NCBI GenBank assembly: GCA_045639325.1
Contig: JAZUCU010000058.1
Location: 62,001-126,000 of the forward strand
Length of the DNA: 64,000 bases
Source: RGIG8244 sp045639325
GTDB taxonomy: Bacteria; Verrucomicrobiota; Lentisphaeria; Victivallales; UBA1829
Reading direction: 5' to 3'
The notes beneath the pieces are model-generated. The model was not told the DNA's origin. It was given only the letters and a program-made list of their open reading frames with translations, and searched no databases. This document shows positions 8,603 through 16,007 of the stretch, piece after piece. The position numbers and the translations under genes were made by a program. How positions within the stretch are numbered: the stretch's first letter is position 1; every line of letters begins with the position of its first letter.

Positions 8603-8716
8603 TCCGGGATTCCATATAAGTCCGATTTTTCCATCCCAGACGTACCCCGGTTTTAAACTGATCCATTCCCCTTATTTTTCGGCAGATATCAAGTCTTTGT
8701 TTTGAGAATGTATTTT
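8033..8716 (-). repeat. Six tandem 114-bp coding repeats (38-residue units)
   Basis: Units read on the minus strand: 8716-8603 (contains the TAA), 8602-8489, 8488-8375, 8374-8261, 8260-8147 and 8146-8033. Unit length is exactly 38 codons in every case, counting the TAA as one position. Units 3-6 are most alike at DNA level; unit 1 is the most diverged. A shortened seventh unit (ASYTEGQW) leads into the Cys-rich tail. Confidence 0.9.
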
Positions 8717-9778
8717 GCCGGCAGTCCAATTTATGGTGTTTTTTTGAACCGGTGTTGTAGAAAAGTTTTTGATACGATCAAGACAGGTATCGATTTTTCC
8801 AAAAAATTTTACCCCGCATATAGAAATGAGCAGCAGCAAAATCAAGGTAAAAAATGTTAAGCTTTTATTTTTTTTGAATGTATTTTTTGCACATTTCCCG
8901 CTTAAGGCACTTACAAAATCCATGCAGCAGTTAAAGCGTTTTTCCGGTTCTTTACTCAATGCTTTGAGCAGCGCTTTATTCGCATTGGCTGATATCATTT
9001 GCAATGGCTGTACTTTACTTTTCAAGACAGCTTCCCGTAATATCGAGGCATCCGGATTTTCAAATGGGGTATGACCGCATAGCATTTCATAGGTCATGGC
9101 TGCAAATGCATATTGATCGGCTTTCTCGTTCTGTATGCGACCTTCCCATTGTTCGGGTGCCATATAGGGACCTGTCCCGCTTGTCCCACGGTAAGCCATA
9201 CTGACTCTCGTCATACTCGTATGGATTTGAGCTGCCAGTCCGAAATCCAGTATTTTAACTTCATTATCTGCATTAATGATAATGTTTCCCGGCTTGATAT
9301 CGCGATGGATGATTTTCTGCTTATGAGCATAATCCAATGCGTCGGCAACCTGGTTGATGACTGGTACTATCTCTTGCAGAGTTAAATTTCCATTTTTTCT
9401 TTTTTGTTTGATCCAATGGTGCAGCATCTCTCCATTGCAACATTCCATAATCAGATAATAATTACCGTTTGAATTATCTTTTTCCAACTGCTTTATTGCT
9501 GCAATATTTGTATGGGTCAGTTTTGAGATGAGTTGAAAATTTTCTTTGATTTCTTCTATTTCCTGACTGTTATGAGATAGTTCAGGCGGAAGTGTTTTCA
9601 AGGCGATTTCTATGCCCGATGTCTCATCCCAACATTTATAAACGATACCCATTGCGCCCTGCCCGAGTTCGCTCAGGATTTTATAGCGTCCTAATATCAA
9701 ATCTCCAATTTGAAAAAATCCAGCTTTTTTGCGTTCATATTTGTTTTTTAATGTAGCATAGTTATCTGTGTTGTCCAT
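8672..9778 (-). CDS. Transmembrane Ser/Thr protein kinase (PknB-like), ending at an in-frame TAA inside its first repeat
   Basis: 368 residues to the TAA. A complete Hanks-type kinase domain spans about residues 30-290: glycine loop LGQGAMG (38-44), Lys61, HRDIKPGN (158-165), DFG (178-180) and MAPEQWEG. It should be active. One membrane helix (about 306-327) places the C-terminus outside the cytoplasm. The last 14 residues are the start of a 38-residue repeat that continues past the stop in the same frame; the TAA stands where other units have Pro. Without it the protein would be about 805 residues. Its partners are unknown. An AAGGGA ribosome-binding site precedes the ATG. Nonsense mutation, readthrough and sequencing error are all possible. 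Confidence 0.85.
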   Translation of the reverse strand: MDNTDNYATLKNKYERKKAGFFQIGDLILGRYKILSELGQGAMGIVYKCWDETSGIEIALKTLPPELSHNSQEIEEIKENFQLISKLTHTNIAAIKQLEKDNSNGNYYLIMECCNGEMLHHWIKQKRKNGNLTLQEIVPVINQVADALDYAHKQKIIHRDIKPGNIIINADNEVKILDFGLAAQIHTSMTRVSMAYRGTSGTGPYMAPEQWEGRIQNEKADQYAFAAMTYEMLCGHTPFENPDASILREAVLKSKVQPLQMISANANKALLKALSKEPEKRFNCCMDFVSALSGKCAKNTFKKNKSLTFFTLILLLLISICGVKFFGKIDTCLDRIKNFSTTPVQKNTINWTAGKIHSQNKDLISAEK

Positions 9779-9812
9779 TGAAAAATCCCTTATATCAAAC
9801 TTTCAAGATAAT

Positions 9813-9840
9813 AATATACATTCAACTGCATTTTTTTCAA
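9813..9840 (-). promoter_or_regulatory. Promoter of the kinase gene
   Basis: TTGAAA (9835-9840), 16 bases, TATATT (9813-9818) on the minus strand, about 35 bases before the ATG. Confidence 0.6.
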
Positions 9841-9913
9841 TACTGAGTCTGAAAAAATATTTTTTATTTTTTTATGAATTTTGAGTTTTATATTTTTATC
9901 ATATGTTTTTTTC

Positions 9914-9941
9914 TTGCATTTTTCTGAATATGGTGTATAGT
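9914..9941 (+). promoter_or_regulatory. Promoter of the 9977 gene
   Basis: TTGCAT (9914-9919), 16 bases, TATAGT (9936-9941). A GAAAGGA ribosome-binding site follows before the ATG at 9977. Confidence 0.55.
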
Positions 9942-9976
9942 ACTCAACTGTAACTTTTTCTGAAAGGATTAATTTT

Positions 9977-10780
9977 ATGCTTACTATTATTTGCGGTCTT
10001 GCCCTCGGTGGTATCGTCTATTTTTCTACGACTCAGTTTGCCGGTATGAAACCGGTTTCATCTGCAATCATCGCCGTGCTTTGCATGCTGATTTTCCAGG
10101 TGATCGTGATGCTTATTCTCCGTAAACTTTCCGGAAAAATCAATGGCGTTCTGCAGCAGATCATGACGGAAACCGCAACCAAACTGCGGAGCATGCAGGA
10201 ACAGTTCATGCGTCGCCCCATGGGTGGTCAGAAACAGATGATGCAGGCTTTGGAACGGGAACAGAATGCCGGTCTGCAGCGCATGATTGAAGCTCTGAAC
10301 CTTTACAAGCCTCTTTACCTCTGGAATATTCTCATGAAGAAACAGGTCAACACCATGCGTATGATGTTCCTGTTCCAGCAGAAAAAGTTTGAAGAAGCTG
10401 ATGCTCTGATGGATAAATGCTTGTTCATCGAACCCCAGAGTGTTTGCGTGAAAATGGCACGTATGTACAAACGCAATGACGAAGGCATTGATAAATTCTT
10501 CAAGAAAAGTGCTGCCCGTTTCAAAGGCGAACATGCTTTGATGCCTTACGCTGTGTATTCCTGGATCCTTGTCAAACAGGATCGCATTGATGATGCTATC
10601 AAAGTGTTGAATCAGGCAAAAATAAAAACTTCTGATAATGAAGTGATTGTGAAAAACTGGGAATTGCTTGTCAATAACAAGGCAAAGCATTTCTCCAACT
10701 CTCTCCTCGGCGAACAGTGGTACTCCCTCATGTTGGAAGAACCGAAAATGCCGAAACAGCAGATTCGTTACCGTCGATAA
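9977..10780 (+). CDS. Unknown membrane-anchored helical protein, TPR-like
   Basis: 267 residues, not recognised. Two hydrophobic helices at the N-terminus (about 1-20 and 27-48) are followed by a Met/Gln-rich helical stretch (about 50-110) likely to form a coiled coil, then helices with TPR-like spacing, such as KKFEEADALMDKCLFIEP and RIDDAIKVLNQAK. Most of the chain should be on one face of the membrane, probably the cytoplasmic side. It is five bases from the metallophosphoesterase gene and has its own promoter, so the two probably form an operon. A scaffold role is a guess from the helical repeats only. Confidence 0.75.
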   Translation: MLTIICGLALGGIVYFSTTQFAGMKPVSSAIIAVLCMLIFQVIVMLILRKLSGKINGVLQQIMTETATKLRSMQEQFMRRPMGGQKQMMQALEREQNAGLQRMIEALNLYKPLYLWNILMKKQVNTMRMMFLFQQKKFEEADALMDKCLFIEPQSVCVKMARMYKRNDEGIDKFFKKSAARFKGEHALMPYAVYSWILVKQDRIDDAIKVLNQAKIKTSDNEVIVKNWELLVNNKAKHFSNSLLGEQWYSLMLEEPKMPKQQIRYRR

Positions 10781-10785
10781 GCACA

Positions 10786-11508
10786 ATGTCCGATTCTGCA
10801 CGGATCGTAATTCTTTCTGATTTGCATTATGCTTTGCAGAAGAATGTGTTATGCCCGAGTCGTCACGGCGAGTGGGCGGATCGTCTTCTGCAAGCCGTTG
10901 TGACGTCCTGCAATCAAACGCTCAAGCCGGATGCGGTAATTGTTGCCGGTGACCTGATCAATTTTCCTGATGATGAAAATGCATCGGAATTGCTTTTGAA
11001 GTTGAAAGGTCTTCTGGATCAGTTGACCATGCCTTATATCGTGATTCCGGGCAATCATGACCCGAAACCGGAACGTTTTTACCGCTTCTTTCCCAAGCAG
11101 AAAGATGTTACGGATGTCGGCAATCTGCGCATTGTTACTTTTTGCGATGAAGAAATGCCCGGATATAATGCCCGGCGTTCGGATGCTGATTTTGCAAAAA
11201 TGCAAGCGGCTGCCCTTGACTGGAATGGAAAGCTGATTGCTGTCCAACACGTCCCCGTCGGATATCCCGATGATCATCATTGTTTTTACAATTACACCAA
11301 CGCGCCGGACGTAATGCGTGCGTTGGAAGAATGTCACTATGATTTATGCATTGCCGGTCATGAACATGCCGGATTACCGGTCAAGAAATGCGGCTGCACC
11401 ACCTTTGTGACAGCTCCCGGGATATGCGAAACACCATTCCGCTATCTTGTATTGGATTTTGCCGATCACGGCGAACTTGCCATTCGGGAAGAAACAGTTT
11501 CCTTATAA
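10786..11508 (+). CDS. Metallophosphoesterase (calcineurin-like)
   Basis: 240 residues from ATG 10786; an upstream in-frame GTG at 10717 would lie inside the preceding gene. The five calcineurin-like metal motifs are present: LSDLHYA (D-x-H), VAGDLINF (GD), IPGNHDP (GNHD), QHVPVG and AGHEHAG (GHxH). This fold hydrolyses phosphoesters with two metal ions. Substrates vary from cyclic nucleotides to nucleic acids and UDP-sugars and cannot be named here. There is no signal peptide, so the enzyme is cytoplasmic. It ends just before a bidirectional hairpin shared with the convergent gene. Confidence 0.85.
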   Translation: MSDSARIVILSDLHYALQKNVLCPSRHGEWADRLLQAVVTSCNQTLKPDAVIVAGDLINFPDDENASELLLKLKGLLDQLTMPYIVIPGNHDPKPERFYRFFPKQKDVTDVGNLRIVTFCDEEMPGYNARRSDADFAKMQAAALDWNGKLIAVQHVPVGYPDDHHCFYNYTNAPDVMRALEECHYDLCIAGHEHAGLPVKKCGCTTFVTAPGICETPFRYLVLDFADHGELAIREETVSL

Positions 11509-11512
11509 AAGG

Positions 11513-11558
11513 CAATAAAAAAGCCGGATACTTAAAAATGTATCCGGCGGAATTTTAA
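11513..11558. terminator. Bidirectional terminator between convergent genes
   Basis: The perfect stem GCCGGATAC / GTATCCGGC (11523-11531 and 11540-11548) has an 8-base loop, with an A tract on the left and a short T tract on the right. It can end the metallophosphoesterase transcript and the long minus-strand operon. Confidence 0.8.
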
Positions 11559-11578
11559 CAGGTCAATGACGCACGAAC

Positions 11579-12133
11579 TCAGCGGTTTGCCTTTTTGTAA
11601 TTCTTCTTTGACTGATTCTGGATTTCCAATGCAGTTGCCTTGTCAAAGGGACCATCAATAATCACTTCATCCGTTACATCGTCATAAATCATACGGGGCT
11701 GGAACGAACGGTAGAACATGCCGTCGATAACAAATGCCAGCTGTTCGCGCCGGTTGTTGACAGAAAGCCCAATCCACATTTTGCGTCCGCGGACAGTCAA
11801 CTTCAAATGCAGGTCAAAATAATTGGGGTCGCGCACCTGCGGAATGGCTTTAATCTCGATAATTTCTTTCGAGAAAAGCATGGGGTTGCGGTTGATTGTC
11901 ACATCTTTTCCGAAGTAGGAGGGTATCTTCTGTTCGATTTCACTGGCGCGGGGATAGCGGATGATTTCATGAATGGAGATGACCGCTTTCGGTGCTTCCG
12001 CGAGGGAGGGGTCGAGCAACTCTTCCATCGCTTTTGTGGGATTTTCGGGGTCACATTCTTCCACACCCATCATGAGGCACGCCGTACAGAGAGCCAACGC
12101 GGGCATTACAAATTTTTTGAAACTGATTTTCAT
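11579..12133 (-). CDS. Small secreted protein with a SecD periplasmic-like domain
   Basis: 184 residues. A signal-peptide-like N-terminus (KKFVMPALALCTACLMMG) contains Cys residues that could form a non-canonical lipobox. The C-terminal 100 residues (LHLKLTVRGRKMWIGL through DGPFDKATALEIQN) resemble the small alpha/beta periplasmic domain of SecD, with a gain-type xxIDGxFDKxTALE ending. It is too short to be SecD and has no SecD helices. Function unknown. It is the last gene of the minus-strand run, 24 bases after the antiporter. Confidence 0.6.
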   Translation of the reverse strand: MKISFKKFVMPALALCTACLMMGVEECDPENPTKAMEELLDPSLAEAPKAVISIHEIIRYPRASEIEQKIPSYFGKDVTINRNPMLFSKEIIEIKAIPQVRDPNYFDLHLKLTVRGRKMWIGLSVNNRREQLAFVIDGMFYRSFQPRMIYDDVTDEVIIDGPFDKATALEIQNQSKKNYKKANR

Positions 12134-12157
12134 AACGCAATTATCCTTTCCAGTTTA

Positions 12158-13129
12158 TTATTTTACAGCAAGCCAGGCGATGTACAATGCATAACTGAGC
12201 ACAAGCAGAAAACCTTTGAAGCGTCCGGTTTGTTTGCCGATCATCAGAATCGGAATCAAGGCGAATGTGAATGCCAGCATGACTCCGAAGTCTACATAAG
12301 TAATATTCTGTGCCGCTACCGGCTTGATCAGCGGAGTGATACCCATAATTGCCAGAATGTTGAAGATGTTGGAACCGACAACGTTCCCGACCGCAATGTC
12401 TGATTCACCCTTGACCGCTGCAACAATACTGGTTGCCAATTCCGGCAGACTTGTTCCCAATGCGATCAAGGTCAAACCGATCACGGCTTCTGATACCTGA
12501 AGCATACGGGCGATGCGCACAGCACCTTCCACAAAGAAGTTACCGCCGAGAACGAGTGCAAGCAACCCGCCGATACAGAAAAGAATGGAGAAAATAAGAG
12601 GATGTTTTGCCACGATGCCCCTTGCTGTTTCTTTGACTTCATCGGGTACATCTTCTTCATTCGCACCGTTCTGTCTGCCGATTTTGATGCTGCGGATAAT
12701 GTAAAAAATCAGCCCGGCAAAGAAGACCATACCGGCAATTCTGCCGATCCCGCCTGCAAAATACCAGATTGCTGCAAGTGCCAGGGAGATCAGGCAGAGG
12801 AACGGAATATCAAACTTGATCAGACTTTTATCATTTGTCAAAGGTTTAATCAAGGCGCTCAACCCCATGATCAAACCGATATTACAGATGTTGGATCCCA
12901 GAATATTGCCCAATGCAATATCCGGGCTGCCCGTACAGGCAGCGGAGGTGCTGACCACCATTTCCGGCATACTGGTTCCGAATGCGACAACGGTCAAACC
13001 GATCACCAGCGGGGAAATCCCTGCCTTTTGGGAGAGCATAACGGCACCGCGGACAAGATACTCAGCTCCGTAATACAAAAGAACGGAACCGGCTACGAGC
13101 AATAAAACAGCAATAAGTACAGACATCAT
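12158..13129 (-). CDS. Calcium/sodium antiporter (CaCA family, YrbG-like)
   Basis: 323 residues in two inverted halves of about five helices each, joined by a hydrophilic loop (about 160-180). Each half has the alpha-repeat ion-site motif: VAFGTSMPE near residue 50 and IALGTSLPE near residue 220, each followed by an (L)GNI(L/V)GSN segment. The family exchanges Ca2+ for Na+ or H+ across the inner membrane. Its ATG shares one base with the aguA stop (TAATG), which indicates translational coupling. Confidence 0.9.
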   Translation of the reverse strand: MMSVLIAVLLLVAGSVLLYYGAEYLVRGAVMLSQKAGISPLVIGLTVVAFGTSMPEMVVSTSAACTGSPDIALGNILGSNICNIGLIMGLSALIKPLTNDKSLIKFDIPFLCLISLALAAIWYFAGGIGRIAGMVFFAGLIFYIIRSIKIGRQNGANEEDVPDEVKETARGIVAKHPLIFSILFCIGGLLALVLGGNFFVEGAVRIARMLQVSEAVIGLTLIALGTSLPELATSIVAAVKGESDIAVGNVVGSNIFNILAIMGITPLIKPVAAQNITYVDFGVMLAFTFALIPILMIGKQTGRFKGFLLVLSYALYIAWLAVK

Positions 13130-14169
13130 TAATATCCTTGTTGACTGAGACAGTGCAGGGCACCGCCTTCGTGTAAAATTTCACAGCAATCGAGAAGTAC
13201 AATATCCCGTCCCGGATAAGCTTCTCCGATAATCGCAGCCGCCTGAGCGTCTGCTTTGTCCTGACGGTAGGACGGAACGAGAACGGCCCCATTTACCGGC
13301 AGATAGTTTGCATAGTTAGCAGGAAGAATTTCTCCTTTCGGTGAGTATAACGGTTCCGGACAGGGCAGGGGGACAACTGTAAGGCGACTGCCCGACGGCA
13401 GACGCATTTTGCACAAATCCATAAAGTTCTGTTCCAGAACATCATGCTGGATACTGCCTTTTTTATCCACGGCAGCAAGTACCGCATCGTTCCGGAAGAA
13501 ACGCGCCAGAGTATCGATGTGACCATCCGTATCATCTCCAACCAGACCGGACTTGAGCCAGCCGACGGCGGTCATACCCAATGCTTCCTTGAGAATTTCT
13601 TCTGCCCGTTCTTTGGTCAGACCGGGATTCCGGTTCGGATTGAGGATCACATTTTCTGTTGTAAGGAGAAAGCCTTCGCCATTGGATTCCAACGCACCGC
13701 CTTCGCAAATCAGATCAATGGGGAATACGGGATAATCCAGTGTCTTTCCGATGTGATACGGTACGGCATCATCCAGATCCCAGGGGGAGAACTTGGCACC
13801 CCAGGCATTGTAAACAAATTTTGCAATGGCACACTGTCCATTCTGATTCCGGAGGAAGACGGGACCGTGATCGCGGCACCAGGCGTCGTTCGTTGGAATA
13901 TCCAGAAATGTGATACGTTCCATGACTGCATTTGCATTGGCAAGTAAATCTTTCACCCGATTCAATTCTGCAGTAATGCAGTTGATATAGAGTTTTTCAT
14001 AACGGGTAATGGCAGCTGCAAATGCCGCATAATCTTTTTCCATTTTCTCGCGGACGCCGACCCATGTGAGGGGATTCAGCGGCCAGGAAAGAAAAATTGC
14101 AGATTGGTGTTCCCATTCTGCCGGCATGGAATAAGATGCCTGTTTCGGAGTACATTCCGTATTAATCAT
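13129..14169 (-). CDS. aguA: Agmatine deiminase
   Basis: 346 residues, the family length. It converts agmatine to N-carbamoylputrescine and ammonia. Visible signature: MPAEWEHQSAIFLSWP at the N-terminus, NDAWCRDHGPVF (catalytic Asp/His area), EGGALESNGEG, DTDGHIDTLARF, and the C-terminal EGGALHCLSQQ with the nucleophilic Cys. The start overlaps the end of aguB by eight bases. With aguB it forms a two-step route from agmatine to putrescine. No arginine decarboxylase is nearby, so agmatine may be imported or made elsewhere. Confidence 0.95.
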   Translation of the reverse strand: MINTECTPKQASYSMPAEWEHQSAIFLSWPLNPLTWVGVREKMEKDYAAFAAAITRYEKLYINCITAELNRVKDLLANANAVMERITFLDIPTNDAWCRDHGPVFLRNQNGQCAIAKFVYNAWGAKFSPWDLDDAVPYHIGKTLDYPVFPIDLICEGGALESNGEGFLLTTENVILNPNRNPGLTKERAEEILKEALGMTAVGWLKSGLVGDDTDGHIDTLARFFRNDAVLAAVDKKGSIQHDVLEQNFMDLCKMRLPSGSRLTVVPLPCPEPLYSPKGEILPANYANYLPVNGAVLVPSYRQDKADAQAAAIIGEAYPGRDIVLLDCCEILHEGGALHCLSQQGY

Positions 14170-15031
14170 GATAACGCTCCATCAGGGGTGAATAGGCATC
14201 AATTCTACGATCCCGGAAAAACGGCCACATGCGCCGGTGTTCTTCCGCCGCATCCAGATCACATTCCGCATAAAGAATTTCGACTTTATCCCGGGAGCCT
14301 TCCGCCAATGCATTGCCATAAAAATCCAATACAAAAGAGGATCCCCAGAACCGGGTTCCATGTTCCACGCCGACCCGGTTGACAGCGGCGTAATAACATC
14401 CGTTTGCCACGGGGTGTGATTTCTGAACATTGAGCCAGGCATTGCGCTGATTGTCGCCCAGCTCATCGCTTTCTGTTGCAATGCATCCGATTGCGGTGGG
14501 ACAGAAAATAATCTGAGCTCCATCGAGTGCGGTCAGTCGAGCAGATTCCGGATACCATTGATCCCAGCAGATAATCACGCCGATTCTGCCGAATTTTGTA
14601 TCCCATGCGCGGAACGGCCCATCGCCGGGAGCAAAGTAAAATTTTTCTTCAAAGCCGGGGTCCTGCGGAATATGCATTTTTCTGTATTTTCCGGCAATGG
14701 AACCATCGGCATCGAGAATGAGAGCCGTATTGTGAGCCAGTCCGGGCGCACGTTTTTCAAAAAGAGAAAGAATGAGGACCACGTTCAATTCTTTTGCCAG
14801 AGCGGCGAAACGTTCGGTCATCGGGCAGGGCAGGGGAACTGCCAGTTCAAAAAAATCGGGATCCTGTTTCCAACAGAAGTATTCGGTGAGGAACAATTCC
14901 TGTGTGCAAATGATATTAGCTCCATTTGCTGCGGCTTCCCGGATTCGCGCCATGCAATTCTTTTCGGCGTCATCCATCGTGGGATAACACTGATCCTGAA
15001 GCAAGGCAATTTTGACTTTATTCTTGCTCAT
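14162..15031 (-). CDS. aguB: N-carbamoylputrescine amidase
   Basis: 289 residues of the nitrilase superfamily. The Glu-Lys-Cys triad is visible: Glu in CTQELFLTEYF, Lys in KYRKMHIPQDPG, and Cys in VIICWDQWYPE. The SSFVLDFYGNAL and GTRFWGSS segments are typical of the plant/bacterial carbamoylputrescine amidase branch. It hydrolyses the AguA product to putrescine, CO2 and ammonia. The ATG overlaps the recR stop (ATGA). Confidence 0.95.
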   Translation of the reverse strand: MSKNKVKIALLQDQCYPTMDDAEKNCMARIREAAANGANIICTQELFLTEYFCWKQDPDFFELAVPLPCPMTERFAALAKELNVVLILSLFEKRAPGLAHNTALILDADGSIAGKYRKMHIPQDPGFEEKFYFAPGDGPFRAWDTKFGRIGVIICWDQWYPESARLTALDGAQIIFCPTAIGCIATESDELGDNQRNAWLNVQKSHPVANGCYYAAVNRVGVEHGTRFWGSSFVLDFYGNALAEGSRDKVEILYAECDLDAAEEHRRMWPFFRDRRIDAYSPLMERYHD

Positions 15032-15663
15032 TGGTCTTTTTCTCCGTTATCATTCATTGCGACACGTGCATTCATTGCAATGGCAATGGTTGCGGCATCG
15101 GCATAACTCAGATCCGAACCTGCAGGCAAACCGCGCGCAGGACGGGTGATTCTGACATTGAAACCTTTCAAACGATTGGAAAGATAAACGGCAGTGGCCT
15201 GTCCTTCCACATCCGGGCTGAGAGCCAGAATGATTTCTCTGACCGGACTTTCCTGCAATCGTTTTTCGAGAGAAAGGATGTTCAGGTTTTCCGCAAACTT
15301 GCCTTCCAGCGGCGCAATTCTGCCGCCGAGGACATGATACAATCCTTTGAATTCGCCGGAAGATTCAATCACCCGGATCTGGGGGGCTTCCTCCACTACA
15401 CAAAGAATCGTATGATCCCGCACCGGAGAATCGCAGATGTAACACAACCCATTTCCGGTCTGATCTGCCAGATTGCCGCATTGAGAACATACCCCGACTT
15501 TTTCATGTAACGTGCGGAGGTTTTCTGCCCAGGCGGCAAGGCGTGATTCATCCCATTGGAAAATGGCAAGAGCCATCCGTTCGGCAGATCGTTTGCCGAT
15601 TCCGGGCAACCCTTTCAGGTGTTCCATCAATTCTTGTAATGCAGCGGGAAACTGAAAATCCAT
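15028..15663 (-). CDS. recR: Recombination mediator RecR
   Basis: 211 residues, the standard RecR length. An N-terminal helix-hairpin-helix (LKGLPGIGKRSAERMA) is followed by a four-Cys zinc finger (CSQCGNL and CYICDS), a Toprim domain (CVVEEAPQIRVIE, YHVLGGRIAPLEG, LALSPDVEGQATA) and a Walker-B-like C-terminus (ARGLPAGSDLSYADAATIA). RecR with RecO and RecF loads RecA at gaps. It lies 20 bases after ebfC; the ebfC-recR pair is common in bacteria. Confidence 0.97.
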   Translation of the reverse strand: MDFQFPAALQELMEHLKGLPGIGKRSAERMALAIFQWDESRLAAWAENLRTLHEKVGVCSQCGNLADQTGNGLCYICDSPVRDHTILCVVEEAPQIRVIESSGEFKGLYHVLGGRIAPLEGKFAENLNILSLEKRLQESPVREIILALSPDVEGQATAVYLSNRLKGFNVRITRPARGLPAGSDLSYADAATIAIAMNARVAMNDNGEKDQ

Positions 15664-15683
15664 ATATTATTCCACTTGATTCA

Positions 15684-16004
15684 TTAAAGCCCGGGGATAT
15701 CCATGCCGCCGGTGAGGGCAGACATCTTTTCTGCGGCAGCACTGCGGGCGGTGAGAGATGCGGTGTTGACGGCTTCCAGAATTGCCTGCTGCAAGGCCTG
15801 AGTATCACCGGCATTGACGAATGCGGGAGTGATATCAATGCGTTTCAACAGGAGTTCGCCGGAAACAATCGCTGTCACCTGACCGTTACAGCTTTTGCCG
15901 GTGTATTCGGCATTTGCCAATTCGGATTTCATCCGTTCCATATTTGCTTTGAGTCCCTGCATATCTTTCAGCATGGACGCCATTTTTCCAAGATTTCCAA
16001 ACAT
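15684..16004 (-). CDS. ebfC: YbaB/EbfC nucleoid-associated protein
   Basis: 106 residues, a small helical DNA-binding protein. The N-terminal KMASMLKDMQGLKANMERM amphipathic helix, the AEYTGKSCNGQVTAIVSGE strand region and the DMDIPGL-like C-terminus match the YbaB family. It is placed directly before recR, as in many genomes, and three bases after the large coiled-coil gene. Confidence 0.93.
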   Translation of the reverse strand: MFGNLGKMASMLKDMQGLKANMERMKSELANAEYTGKSCNGQVTAIVSGELLLKRIDITPAFVNAGDTQALQQAILEAVNTASLTARSAAAEKMSALTGGMDIPGL

Positions 16005-16007
16005 GTT

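Noticed and set aside
8033..8716. CRISPR-like or minisatellite array
   Set aside because: The period is 114 bases with no unique spacers, and the units keep frame and conserved residues, so it is a protein repeat.
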